Assembly: GCF_030704305.1 (NCBI RefSeq)
Contig: NZ_CP131935.1
Location: 4,030,001 to 4,094,000 of the forward strand
Reading direction: 5' to 3'
Origin: Massilia sp. R2A-15
GTDB lineage: Bacteria > Pseudomonadota > Gammaproteobacteria > Burkholderiales > Burkholderiaceae_D
Length of the DNA: 64,000 bases
Of the stretch, positions 34,593 to 45,571 are shown one piece after another. The notes below the pieces were generated by a model. It saw nothing but the letters and a program-made list of their open reading frames with translations, searched no databases and was not told the DNA's origin. Each line of letters starts with the position of its first letter. Position 1 is the first letter of the stretch. The position numbers and the translations under genes were made by a program.

Positions 34593-35615
34593 TTACACCA
34601 CCGCGCCGTCCGTTTCGTCTTTTTCCTTGACCGGCTTGATCAGGTCTTCACGCTTGACGCCCAGCCACATGGCGATCGCCGCGGCCACGAATACCGACGA
34701 GTAGATGCCGAAGCAGATACCGATGGTCAGCGCGATGGCGAAGTAGTGCAGCGTCTGCCCGCCCAGGAACAGCATCGACAGCACCATCATCTGGGTACAG
34801 CCGTGGGTGATGATCGTGCGCGAGATGGTGCTGGTGATCGCATTGTCGATCACTTCGGTCACCGGCGCCTTGCGCTGCTTGCGGAAGTTTTCGCGGATCC
34901 GGTCGAAAATGACCACCGATTCGTTGACCGAGTAACCCAGCACCGCCAGCACCGCGGCCAGCACGGTCAGCGAGAATTCCCACTGGAAGAAGGCGAAGAA
35001 GCCGAGGATGATCACCACGTCGTGCAAGTTGGCGACAATCGCCGCCACCGCGAATTTCCATTCGAAGCGCACCGCCAGGTAGATCATCACGCCGATCACC
35101 ACCATGACCAGCGCGTTCACGCCGTTCTGCGCCAGCTCGTCACCCACCGACGGACCGACGAAGTCCTTCGATTGCAGGGTCAGCACTTCGGCGCCGGCCG
35201 CGCTCACGCAGCCTTGTTTCGATACCGGCTGGCCGCCCGGACCGACGCTGTCGATCTGCTTCGGCGTGCCGCTCTCGGAAGCGCACAAGGCGTTGAACAC
35301 CGCGGTCGAGCTGTCGGCGCCGGACTGGCCCTTGAGCACCGGCAGGCGCAGCATGATGTCCTGCGCGGTGCCGAAACTGGTCACTTCAGGCTGCTCGTAG
35401 CCGAGCTTGACCAGGCTGGCGCGGATTTTTTCCTGGTCCGCGGCGTGCGGATAGCGCAGTTCCAGCTTGGTGCCGCCGGTGAACTCGACCGAAAGATGCA
35501 GGCCTTTGTGGAACAGGAAAAATACCGCGGCGACGAAGGTCAGCGCCGACACGATGTTGAAAATCAACGCGTGGCGCATGAACGGGATATCCCGCTTGAT
35601 CTTGAAAAATTCCAT
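34593..35615 (-). CDS. secF: Protein translocase subunit SecF
   Basis: A 340-residue inner-membrane protein of the RND superfamily that, with SecD and YajC, uses the proton gradient to help pull secreted proteins across SecYEG. It has six predicted helices: one at the N-terminus, a periplasmic domain starting LSVEFTGGTKLELRYP, and five at the C-terminus with VLGYSVNESVVIFDRIREN and TIITHGCTQMMVLSML. The spacing to secD is 19 bp. The length is slightly above the E. coli protein. Confidence 0.96.
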   Translation of the reverse strand: MEFFKIKRDIPFMRHALIFNIVSALTFVAAVFFLFHKGLHLSVEFTGGTKLELRYPHAADQEKIRASLVKLGYEQPEVTSFGTAQDIMLRLPVLKGQSGADSSTAVFNALCASESGTPKQIDSVGPGGQPVSKQGCVSAAGAEVLTLQSKDFVGPSVGDELAQNGVNALVMVVIGVMIYLAVRFEWKFAVAAIVANLHDVVIILGFFAFFQWEFSLTVLAAVLAVLGYSVNESVVIFDRIRENFRKQRKAPVTEVIDNAITSTISRTIITHGCTQMMVLSMLFLGGQTLHYFAIALTIGICFGIYSSVFVAAAIAMWLGVKREDLIKPVKEKDETDGAVV

Positions 35616-35634
35616 CTTGAATCCTCTTTCTTAA

Positions 35635-37509
35635 TTACTTCTTGATGGAAGCCACGCCGGGCGTCCACACGGTGCCGATGGCAATCTTGCCAAGCTTCTT
35701 CTTGCGGCCATACCAGAGGTTGACCACGCCGCGCGACACGAACACCGCCGAGAACATCGAGGTCAGGATGCCGAGGCAGTGCACCACGGCAAAGCCGCGC
35801 ACGGCGCCGGAACCGAACACCAGCAGCGCCAGGCCGACGATCAGCGTGGTGACGTTGGAGTCGAGAATGGTGGCCCAGGCGCGGTCGAAGCCGGCCGCGA
35901 TCGCCGCCTGCGGCGTGTTACCGCCACGCAGTTCCTCGCGGATGCGCTCGTTGATCAGCACGTTGGCGTCGATCGCCATGCCGAGCGCGAGCGCGATAGC
36001 GGCGATACCCGGCAGGGTCAGGGTCGCCTGCATGATCGACAGCAGGGCCAGCAGCAGGAACAGGTTGCAGGCCAGCGCCAGCACGCTGAAGAAACCGAAC
36101 AGCTGGTAGTAGATGATCATGAAGATCGCGATCGCGACGAAGCCGTACACGGTCGAGTACAGGCCCTTGGCGATGTTCTCGGCGCCCAGTTGCGGCCCGA
36201 TCACGCGCTCTTCGACGAATTCCATCGGCGCCGACAGTGCGCCGGAGCGCAGCAGCAGCGCCAGTTCGTTGGCGCGCTCGGCGGTGCCCATGTTGGAGAT
36301 CTGGAACGTGCTGCCCAGTTCGCTCTGGATGGTCGCCACCGAGGCCACCATGTACTTGCCCTTTTCCTTGAGCAGGATCGCCATTTTCTTGCCGATGCGC
36401 TCGCGGGTCGCTTCGCGCATCTTGCGTCCGCCGTCGCCGTTCAGGTCGATGCTGACGGCCGGCTGCTGGTTCTGGTCGAAGCTCGCGGCGGCGCCGGAAA
36501 TGTATTCGCCGGTCAGGTTGACGTCCTTGTACAGCACGACCGGCGCGCCGGTGCCGACGGTGAACAGTTCCGAGTTCAGCGGAATGGCGGCGGTGGTTTC
36601 GGTGCCCGGGGTGATCGACTCGTCGACCATGCGCATCTCCAGCGTCGCCGTGCGGCCGATGATGTCCTTGGCGCGCGCCACGTCCTGCACGCCCGGCAAC
36701 TGGATCAGGATGCGGTCGGCGCCCTGCTGCTGGATGATCGGCTCGGACACCCCCAGTTCGTTGATCCGCTTCGACAGCGTGGTGATGTTCTGCTTGACGC
36801 CTTCTTCGACGATGCGCTTGAGCGCTTCCGGCTTGAGCGAGACCACCAGTTTCAGGTCGGCGCCGTCGGCCGCGTCGGCGAACGCCAGGTCGGCCACCTG
36901 GCCGGCCAGCACGTCGTGCGCGCGCGAACGGGTTTCCGCGTCGCGGAACTTGATGACGATGGTGTTGCCCACGCGCTCGATGCCGGCGTGGCGCACGTTC
37001 TTGTCGCGCAACACGCTGCGCGACGTGGCCTGCAGGCCCTTGATCTTGTTGTCGAGCACGCCGTTGGCGTCGACCTGCATCAGGAAGTGCACGCCGCCGC
37101 GCAAGTCCAGGCCGAGGTTCATCGGCAGCGCGCGGATCGCCTGCATCCAGGCCGGGGTGTTCTTCACCAGGTTGACGGTGACGATGTAGTCCGGATCGGT
37201 CGGGTCGCGGTTCAGGTCGCGTTCCAGCGCCAGCTTGGCCTTGAACTGGGCGTCGGTGGTCGGGAAGCGCACGCGCACCGAGGTGCCGGCGCCCTGGCCG
37301 TCGAGGCTGATGCGGTCGGGCGCAATCCCCTCCTGTTTCAACGCCGCGGCGACCTGGGCCGAGGTGGCGTCGTTCACCTTGATGGTGGTCTTGCCGGTCG
37401 TCACTTGCAGCGCCGGCGATTCACCGAAATAGTTCGGCGCCGTGTACAGCGCGCCGAACAGCAGCGCGATGACGATCAGGATATATTTCCAGAGGGGATA
37501 GCGATTCAT
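35635..37509 (-). CDS. secD: Protein translocase subunit SecD
   Basis: A 624-residue inner-membrane protein. An N-terminal helix (YILIVIALLFGALYTAPNYF) is followed by a large periplasmic part with the P1 head, including LGLDLRGGVHFLMQVD, then the C-terminal RND bundle with LPGIAAIALALGMAIDANVLINERIREEL, the proton-path region. It forms the SecDF-YajC complex with its neighbours. The gene lies between yajC and secF in the usual order. Confidence 0.97.
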   Translation of the reverse strand: MNRYPLWKYILIVIALLFGALYTAPNYFGESPALQVTTGKTTIKVNDATSAQVAAALKQEGIAPDRISLDGQGAGTSVRVRFPTTDAQFKAKLALERDLNRDPTDPDYIVTVNLVKNTPAWMQAIRALPMNLGLDLRGGVHFLMQVDANGVLDNKIKGLQATSRSVLRDKNVRHAGIERVGNTIVIKFRDAETRSRAHDVLAGQVADLAFADAADGADLKLVVSLKPEALKRIVEEGVKQNITTLSKRINELGVSEPIIQQQGADRILIQLPGVQDVARAKDIIGRTATLEMRMVDESITPGTETTAAIPLNSELFTVGTGAPVVLYKDVNLTGEYISGAAASFDQNQQPAVSIDLNGDGGRKMREATRERIGKKMAILLKEKGKYMVASVATIQSELGSTFQISNMGTAERANELALLLRSGALSAPMEFVEERVIGPQLGAENIAKGLYSTVYGFVAIAIFMIIYYQLFGFFSVLALACNLFLLLALLSIMQATLTLPGIAAIALALGMAIDANVLINERIREELRGGNTPQAAIAAGFDRAWATILDSNVTTLIVGLALLVFGSGAVRGFAVVHCLGILTSMFSAVFVSRGVVNLWYGRKKKLGKIAIGTVWTPGVASIKK

Positions 37510-37567
37510 AATGTTCCAGCGTGTGATGGTGAGCAGGCGGGAGCGGCGCGCACGCCGCCCGGCAGGC

Positions 37568-37903
37568 TTACAGCGACTTCAGGGTGCCCTTCGGCAGCAG
37601 CGTGGTGATCGCGCTCTTCTGGATCACGATTTCGGTATTGGCGGCCACTTCGACGGTGATGTAGGTATCGTTGACCTTGGCGACCTTGCCCAGGATGCCG
37701 CCGGCGGTGATCACTTCATCGCCCTTGGCCAGCGCGTCCATCATCGACTTCTGCTCTTTTGCACGCTTCTGCTGCGGGCGGATCATCACGAAGTAGATGA
37801 CCGCGAACATCAGGATAAACGGCGCGATGGACGTCAGGGTGGCCATCGTTCCGGCGTCCGCGGCGGTGCCGGCGGTTTGTGCGTAAGCATTAGAAATGAA
37901 CAC
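37568..37903 (-). CDS. yajC: Preprotein translocase accessory subunit YajC
   Basis: A 111-residue protein with one membrane helix (LTSIAPFILMFAVIYFVMIRPQQKRAKEQ) and a small cytoplasmic domain containing LAKGDEVITAGGILGKVAKV, the YajC signature. It binds SecDF. The N-terminal extension MFISNAYAQTAGTAADAGT before the helix is common in this lineage. It lies 164 bp after tgt, with a REP-like palindrome in the gap. Confidence 0.95.
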   Translation of the reverse strand: MFISNAYAQTAGTAADAGTMATLTSIAPFILMFAVIYFVMIRPQQKRAKEQKSMMDALAKGDEVITAGGILGKVAKVNDTYITVEVAANTEIVIQKSAITTLLPKGTLKSL

Positions 37904-38031
37904 AGTTACTCCAGTTATTAGTTTTACTTGGTTAAAAAAGCAGCGCTGTATTCTAGCACCGGGCGAAGGCGGCTAGTCATTTTCGCCATGTGGGTCTTGT
38001 AATTGTTTTTGCAAGCGTCGGTGTCAACCCC

Positions 38032-38058
38032 GGGGACAGGTCCGGCGGACCTGACCCC
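38032..38058. repeat. REP-like palindrome between tgt and yajC
   Basis: Arms GGGGACAGGTCC and GGACCTGACCCC, one mismatch. It is the only copy in the window placed inside a probable operon rather than at an operon end. Confidence 0.75.
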
Positions 38059-38067
38059 ATCCTTCCG

Positions 38068-40237
<2,170 letters not shown>

Positions 40238-40339
40238 TCTGCTAATTCTGGAAAAATGGGGTTCAGGGGCCTTACAATAGGGCTTACAAGCGCAAGGCAA
40301 CCCTCTATTTTACGCCACTTGCCCCGCGAAATCGCCACA

Positions 40340-42391
40340 ATGCCAGCATCCAAACCGAAACCTGCGCCAAAAACCAACGAAAGCAAGCTAGCGAAGCTGG
40401 GACTGCGCACCGACATGGACCTGGTGCTGCACCTGCCGATGCGCTACGAAGACGAAACCCAGGTCGTCTCGATCCGCGAAGCCTGCCTGCGCGGCGGCCA
40501 CGTATCGCAGGTCGAGGGCGTCGTCACCAAGAACGAAATCAGCTTCCGGCCGCGCCGCCAGCTGCTCGTGACCATCGCCGACGAAACCGGCGACCTGCTG
40601 CTGCGCTTCATGAACTTCTACGGCAGCCAGGTCAAGCAGCTGGCCGAAGGCACCCGCGTGCGCGCCCGAGCGGAACTCAAGCATGGATTCTTCGGCGCGG
40701 AGATGGTGCACCCCGCTTATAAAGTCATCAACGAAGGCGCTCCGCTGCCCACCGTGCTTACGCCAGTCTACCCCTCCGGCGAAGGCTTGTCGCAGGCGAT
40801 CCTGCGGCGCGCGATCGGCGACGCGATGAAGCGCATCGACTGGCAGGACACGCTGCCGCCCAAGCTGCTGGCGGCGATGAACCTGTCGAACTTCGAGCCG
40901 TCCGTGCGGCTGCTGCACACGCCGCCGCAGGAGATCGACGAGAACGCGCTGATGGACCGCTCGCATCCGGCTTGGGTGCGCATGAAGTTCGACGAACTGC
41001 TGGCCCAGCAGCTCTCGCTCAAGCGCGCGCAGCGTGCGCGCCGCGCCAAGGGGGCGCCGGTGATCAAGACGATGGGCACGCTGACCGAAACGTTCACCGC
41101 GATCCTGCCATTCCAGCTGACCGGCGCGCAGGCCCGCGTGCTCAAGGAAATTCGCGCCGACCTGCGCCAGCCGTATCCGATGCAGCGCCTGCTGCAGGGC
41201 GACGTCGGCAGCGGCAAGACCGTGGTCGCCGCGCTGGCCGCCGCGCAGGCGATCGACAGCGGCTACCAGGCCGCGCTGATGGCGCCCACCGAGATCCTGG
41301 CCGACCAGCACTTCCGCAAGATCGCGGCGTGGATGGAGCCGCTCGGCGTGAAGGTGGCGTGGCTGACCGGCAGCCTGAAAAAGAAGGACAAGGCCGCCGC
41401 CACCGCGCTGGTCGAATCGGGCGAGGCGCAGCTGGTGATCGGCACCCACGCGCTGATCCAGGACACCGTCAACTTTGCGAAGCTGGGACTGGTCATCGTC
41501 GACGAGCAGCACCGCTTCGGCGTCGGCCAGCGCCTCACCTTGCGCAACAAGGGCAGCAACGGCAAGACGCCGCACCAGCTGATGATGTCGGCCACGCCGA
41601 TCCCGCGCACGCTGGCGATGACCTACTACGCCGACCTGGAGGTGTCGATCATCGACGAGCTGCCGCCGGGCCGCAGTCCCATCGTTACGCGCGCGATCGA
41701 CCAGAACCGGCGCGACGAAGTCATCGAACGCGTGCACGCCGCCGCGCTCGAAGGCCGCCAGGTGTACTGGGTCTGCCCGCTGATCGAGGAATCGGAAGCG
41801 CTGCAGCTGCAGACCGCGACCGACACCCACGCGATGCTGGCCGAGGCGCTGCCCGACCTGCAGGTGGGACTGGTGCACGGCCGCCTCAAGCCCGCCGAGA
41901 AGCAGGAAGTGATGGATGCGTTCGCGGCCAACGAGGTGCAGGTGCTGGTGGCGACCACCGTGATCGAGGTGGGCGTGGACGTGCCGAATGCGTCGCTGAT
42001 GGTGATCGAGCACGCCGAGCGGTTCGGCCTGTCGCAGCTGCACCAACTGCGCGGCCGGGTCGGGCGCGGCTCGGCGGCCAGTGTCTGCCTGCTGCTGTAC
42101 CAAAGCCCGCTGGGCGGTGTGGCGAAACAGCGCCTGATGACGATGCGCGAAACCACCGACGGCTTTGAGATCGCGCGGCGCGACCTGGAGATCCGCGGCC
42201 CCGGCGAATTCCTCGGCGCACGCCAGTCGGGACAGGCCATGCTGCGCTTCGCCGACCTGGAGACCGACCAGTGGCTGGTCGAGCAGGCGCGCGACGTCGC
42301 GCACAACCTGCTGCACGAATCGGACGACGAGGTGGTCGAAGCGCACCTGGCGCGCTGGCTCGGCGGCAAAGAGGAATTCCTGAAGGTCTAG
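40340..42391 (+). CDS. recG: ATP-dependent DNA helicase RecG
   Basis: A 683-residue superfamily-2 helicase that rewinds and regresses stalled replication forks and Holliday junctions. The N-terminal wedge/OB domain includes EGVVTKNEISFRPRRQLLVT. Helicase motifs are LLQGDVGSGKTVVAALAAAQ (Walker A), IVDEQHRFGVGQR (Walker B, DEQH), MSATPIPRTLAMTYY, GLVHGRLKPAEK and QLRGRVGRG (motif VI). The TRG-like C-terminal end is FADLETDQWLVEQAR. The ATG used gives MPASKPKPAPK; a long frame upstream runs antisense to queA and was rejected. Confidence 0.96.
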   Translation: MPASKPKPAPKTNESKLAKLGLRTDMDLVLHLPMRYEDETQVVSIREACLRGGHVSQVEGVVTKNEISFRPRRQLLVTIADETGDLLLRFMNFYGSQVKQLAEGTRVRARAELKHGFFGAEMVHPAYKVINEGAPLPTVLTPVYPSGEGLSQAILRRAIGDAMKRIDWQDTLPPKLLAAMNLSNFEPSVRLLHTPPQEIDENALMDRSHPAWVRMKFDELLAQQLSLKRAQRARRAKGAPVIKTMGTLTETFTAILPFQLTGAQARVLKEIRADLRQPYPMQRLLQGDVGSGKTVVAALAAAQAIDSGYQAALMAPTEILADQHFRKIAAWMEPLGVKVAWLTGSLKKKDKAAATALVESGEAQLVIGTHALIQDTVNFAKLGLVIVDEQHRFGVGQRLTLRNKGSNGKTPHQLMMSATPIPRTLAMTYYADLEVSIIDELPPGRSPIVTRAIDQNRRDEVIERVHAAALEGRQVYWVCPLIEESEALQLQTATDTHAMLAEALPDLQVGLVHGRLKPAEKQEVMDAFAANEVQVLVATTVIEVGVDVPNASLMVIEHAERFGLSQLHQLRGRVGRGSAASVCLLLYQSPLGGVAKQRLMTMRETTDGFEIARRDLEIRGPGEFLGARQSGQAMLRFADLETDQWLVEQARDVAHNLLHESDDEVVEAHLARWLGGKEEFLKV

Positions 42392-42548
42392 CTCCCGCCC
42401 GCAGAATCGCGGCGTAAATACATTCATTCCTGTCGCGATTTTAACGACAAGGGCTGACAACGACAGTGTGATTATTCAATAGTTTTCGACCGGTTATTGC
42501 AGGTATGCTTGTCGCCCATTCAAGTGCCGTCGTTACACAGGTAATCGC

Positions 42549-43298
42549 ATGCCCATTTTCGGAATCGGACTTCACATCCTCGTCGCCGTGTTTTTCGCGA
42601 TCCATGCAGTGCGCACGGGGCGCGAGCTGTATTGGCTGTTCATCCTTTTCATGTTTCCGTTGTTGGGCAGCATCGTCTATTTCGCGGTGGTGTTCCTGCC
42701 CCATTCGCGCATCGAACGTGGCGCGCGCCAGGCCGGCGCGGCCATCCAGAAAACCCTGAACCCGGGGCGCGAACTCCGCGAGGCCCAGCAGGCCTTCGAC
42801 CTGACGCCGACGGCGCACAACCAGATGCAACTGGCGCAAGCGCTGCTGGCCGCCGGCCAGGTGGCACAGGCGGTCGAGCAGTACGACGCCTGCCTGCGCG
42901 GCCCCTTCGCCAACGACGCCGAGATCAACCTGGGCGCGGCGCGCGCGAAGCTGGCGAACGGTCAGCCGCGGCCCGCGATCGGCCTCTTGGTGTCGCTGCG
43001 CGCGACCCAGCCCAACTTCCGTCCGCAGGAAATTGGCCTCCTGCTGGCCAGCGCTTACACGGCCGCCGGCCGCAAGGACGAAGCCGGCGTCGAGTACGAG
43101 ATGCTGGTGCAGCGCTTCGGCAGCGTCGAAGCGCGCGCCGGACTGGCGCTGTGGGCGATCGAACAGGGCCAGCGTCCGTTGGCCGAGCGCGAGCTCAAGG
43201 AACTCGACCACGCGCGCAAGCACATGACCAGGCACACCCGCGGCCAGCACCAGGACCTGTTCAGGCGCCTGGATGCGGCACGCGCGAACTTCGGCTGA
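42549..43298 (+). CDS. Membrane-anchored TPR protein with PLD-nuclease-N-like start
   Basis: A 249-residue protein. Two hydrophobic helices open it (IGLHILVAVFFAIHAVRTGRE and LYWLFILFMFPLLGSIVYF), a pattern seen in PLDc_N/cardiolipin-synthase N-terminal segments. From about residue 75 the protein is helical with tetratricopeptide-like repeats: NQMQLAQALLAAGQVAQAVEQYDACL, AEINLGAARAKLANGQPRPAI and GLLLASAYTAAGRKDEAGVEYE. It would hold a TPR scaffold at the membrane. No partner gene is linked. Family assignment is moderate; the reality of the gene is high. Confidence 0.8.
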   Translation: MPIFGIGLHILVAVFFAIHAVRTGRELYWLFILFMFPLLGSIVYFAVVFLPHSRIERGARQAGAAIQKTLNPGRELREAQQAFDLTPTAHNQMQLAQALLAAGQVAQAVEQYDACLRGPFANDAEINLGAARAKLANGQPRPAIGLLVSLRATQPNFRPQEIGLLLASAYTAAGRKDEAGVEYEMLVQRFGSVEARAGLALWAIEQGQRPLAERELKELDHARKHMTRHTRGQHQDLFRRLDAARANFG

Positions 43299-43302
43299 GC
43301 GT

Positions 43303-43497
43303 TCAATCGGCGTTGCGCACTCGTGGCGCCTTGATGATCACGACCGCCATGCTGGTTGGCGTGGCGATGTTGCGGGCCACCGGCACCGGCTTCGCTCCTG
43401 CCTGCGCGGCCGGCAGGCTGTCGAGCAGCCAGCTTCCCAGGCTAACGGTAGCCAGCGCGGTCACGAAAATCACTTCCATGTTTTTGTGGATGTTCAC
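43303..43497 (-). CDS. Small membrane or exported protein, 64 residues
   Basis: A GTG start preceded by AAAGGAATT gives MNIHKNMEVIFVTALATVSL at the start: a hydrophobic segment, then a Pro/Ala-rich stretch and the end IKAPRVRNAD. The cut-like SLPAAQA suggests a signal peptide or single anchor. The reverse gene overlaps nothing and lies between two convergent larger genes. No family was recognised, and the coding call rests on the good ribosome site and the signal-like start. Confidence 0.5.
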   Translation of the reverse strand: MNIHKNMEVIFVTALATVSLGSWLLDSLPAAQAGAKPVPVARNIATPTSMAVVIIKAPRVRNAD

Positions 43498-43707
43498 GAT
43501 AATTCCTTTCAGGTCGGGTTTCGGAGGCGCGGGCTTCGACGCCCACATCCCCCATACAGCATGACCCGTGCCAGTCCGGCGAAACCAGACTAAGTATCTG
43601 AATTAACGTGATTTTTTCGCGGCATCTCAGCAATTTGAAGGTGTGAAATGGCGGCCCGCGACCAACAGTTTTTGCAGGCAGTGTTCGACGCGGCGCAACG
43701 CATGGGA

Positions 43708-44184
43708 CTAAGCGCGTAAGCGCTCCGCGCGGCCGAGCCGTATGTGTACGACAAGCAGCAGCGCGCCGCCGAGGCCAATGATCCAGTGCAGCGCCGACCA
43801 CACGCTGCGATCGCTTTCGCCAGCCAGGTAATACAAGCCGAATCCGCTGACAACCAGCAGCAGGAACGTCGTGATCATCGACCATCCCGACACCAGGTTG
43901 CGACGGCTCTTGAGCGCGCGCCGGATATGGCCGTTCATCAGGCTGCCGAGGAAGAACAGCATGACCATCGCGGCGGCGCCGTGCAGCTTCATGGCCCACG
44001 GCTCGATCGGGCTGACCGACTCGCCGAACTGGCCCTGCGCGCGCAGGAAAAACCGAGCGATGAGCCAGGCCGCTCCGCTGATCAGCAATGCCGCGCCGCT
44101 GGCGTACACGCATCGGCGGTGCCAGCGCTCGAGGCGAAGGTTGATGTGGTGTCGCGCGTGGTTGGCAGTGTGTTTATGCGTCAT
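43708..44184 (-). CDS. Four-helix multi-histidine membrane protein, probable cytochrome b-like
   Basis: A 158-residue inner-membrane protein with four predicted helices (about residues 24-47, 63-84, 99-121 and 128-147). Histidines suited to heme lie at 22, 68, 86, 133 and 147; the last two are 14 apart in one helix, as in di-heme cytochromes b. The N-terminus is His-rich (MTHKHTANHARHH). It overlaps the apbE stop by 11 bp, so it is the last gene of the porin-FMN-apbE operon. The likely role, by inference, is to pass electrons from the quinone pool to the flavoprotein. No exact family was identified. Confidence 0.75.
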   Translation of the reverse strand: MTHKHTANHARHHINLRLERWHRRCVYASGAALLISGAAWLIARFFLRAQGQFGESVSPIEPWAMKLHGAAAMVMLFFLGSLMNGHIRRALKSRRNLVSGWSMITTFLLLVVSGFGLYYLAGESDRSVWSALHWIIGLGGALLLVVHIRLGRAERLRA

Positions 44185-45031
44185 TGTGTGATTGGGGTGA
44201 ATGGCAGCGCAGCATGACGTCGGCGCCGAACGCGGCAAGCGCGGGGTGGCCTGGATCTCGTGTCGCCAGCACGACCTTGGTGAGCGCGTCGGCCACGGCG
44301 CAACGGGTGGCGCTGACGGTCGCGCTGACGGTATCGACAATCGCGGCGCCGTCGCGGCCGTCGACCAGCGCGCTGACTGTACGTCCTGCCACGCTGCCGC
44401 GCGAGAAATAGCCGGCGGACGTCGCCATCGCGCGGTCGCGCAATTGCAGGGATTCGGAAAACCGGCGCGGGTCGTGCGGCGCGCGCACCAGCACGGGAAA
44501 CGCAAGCGGACCGAAAGCACGCAGGTCGCCGCCCGCATTGACGCAGCCGGCCAGCGCGCCCGCGGCCTGCAACGCCTCGACGGCGCAATCGACAGCGAAA
44601 CCTTTTGCGATTCCGCCAAGGTCGATCCACGCCGGCGCGAGCTTGCGCACCTGCCCATCCTCTTCGCAGGAATACACCGCGACGCCCGGAACGAATGTCG
44701 GCCCCCCGACCGCCGGTGCGGGCAGCAAGCGCCACGCGACCAGGTTCGGCGCGCAGGCGACGTTGAACGCGCGCTCCGACGCTTCGGCGATCTCGCTGGC
44801 CAGCTTGAGCACCTGCCAGGTCAGGGGGTGCACCGCCAGGACTTCACCGGCTTGCGCGCGGTTGAACCGCGACACGTCGCTGCCGGTCTCATGAAAACTC
44901 ATCAAACGGTGCACGAGCGCGACGCGCTCGAACGCGGTCGCGATGGCCGCATCCGCATCGGCATCGGCCAGTCCTTGCGCCAGCGTCACCTCGACCAGTG
45001 TTCCCAGCCAGGGCTGCGCGCGCCGTCTCAT
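44174..45031 (-). CDS. apbE: ApbE-family FAD:protein FMN transferase
   Basis: A 285-residue flavin transferase. ApbE attaches FMN from FAD to a Ser/Thr of target proteins by a phosphoester bond. Family marks are RAQPWLGTLVEVTL, VHRLMSFHETGSDVSRFNRA, AWIDLGGIAKGFAVDCAVEAL, GCVNAGGDLRAFG and ATRCAVADALTKVVL with the Mg-binding Asp. The start overlaps the FMN-binding gene (ATGA), which marks that protein as its target. Oddly, no signal peptide or lipobox is present, while most ApbE proteins are periplasmic. A start 21 codons upstream adds only a basic, non-signal stretch. Confidence 0.92.
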   Translation of the reverse strand: MRRRAQPWLGTLVEVTLAQGLADADADAAIATAFERVALVHRLMSFHETGSDVSRFNRAQAGEVLAVHPLTWQVLKLASEIAEASERAFNVACAPNLVAWRLLPAPAVGGPTFVPGVAVYSCEEDGQVRKLAPAWIDLGGIAKGFAVDCAVEALQAAGALAGCVNAGGDLRAFGPLAFPVLVRAPHDPRRFSESLQLRDRAMATSAGYFSRGSVAGRTVSALVDGRDGAAIVDTVSATVSATRCAVADALTKVVLATRDPGHPALAAFGADVMLRCHSPQSHNDA

Positions 45032-45561
45032 TTTTTTACCAGCAGCTGTCCGATCGCGGCGATGCGGCGCACGCCGTCGGTCAGGTGCGTGCACGACAAG
45101 GTCGCGCCGCTGATGTTGGCGATGCCCTCGCCGATCGACAGGCCCGCGGGCGCGCGCTTGCCGACGAACTGCCGGCGCCAGGCGGGATTGCGAATCTCTC
45201 CGCCGTGGCTTTCGCGATACGCCAGGATCTCGACCTGGCGGATGGAGGCATCGGTATTGAGGCCGACCGCATACGAAATCAGCTCGAACTTGCCGATCAC
45301 GTCATCGAGCACCACGAAGCCGATCGCCGTGTCGCCCCGGTACGCGCCAAACACCCGCCACGCTACCGACCGCGCCGGCAGGCCGGAAAGCTTCTCGACC
45401 TCGCGCATCTGGCTCGACGACAGCGCGAGATTCTGCTCACGAAATGCGGTGGCGTCCGGGAACATCAGCTTTTGCGCCTGTTCGACACTCAGATACTGCA
45501 CGGCGAAGGCCGGCGCGGCGGAGGCGGCGGCAAGCACCGGCAGGTATCGAAGCACGTTCAT
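45028..45561 (-). CDS. Exported FMN-binding-domain protein
   Basis: A 177-residue periplasmic protein with signal peptide MNVLRYLPVLAAASAAPAFA. The C-terminal FMN-binding domain holds SGAT at residues 151-154, the core of the flavinylation motif seen in NqrC and RnfG, followed by LSCTHLTDGVRR. The Asp that usually precedes this motif is not obvious: IANI stands there. It should carry FMN covalently through the ApbE enzyme encoded next. The gene lies between the porin and apbE in one operon with 10-bp and overlapping spacing. A redox shuttle in the periplasm is the natural inference. Confidence 0.9.
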   Translation of the reverse strand: MNVLRYLPVLAAASAAPAFAVQYLSVEQAQKLMFPDATAFREQNLALSSSQMREVEKLSGLPARSVAWRVFGAYRGDTAIGFVVLDDVIGKFELISYAVGLNTDASIRQVEILAYRESHGGEIRNPAWRRQFVGKRAPAGLSIGEGIANISGATLSCTHLTDGVRRIAAIGQLLVKK

Positions 45562-45571
45562 CGCGTTTTCC

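Noticed and set aside
43590..43853. Small - strand frame rich in Ala, Ser and Cys
   Set aside because: It overlaps the end of the four-helix membrane protein in another frame and lacks a ribosome site.
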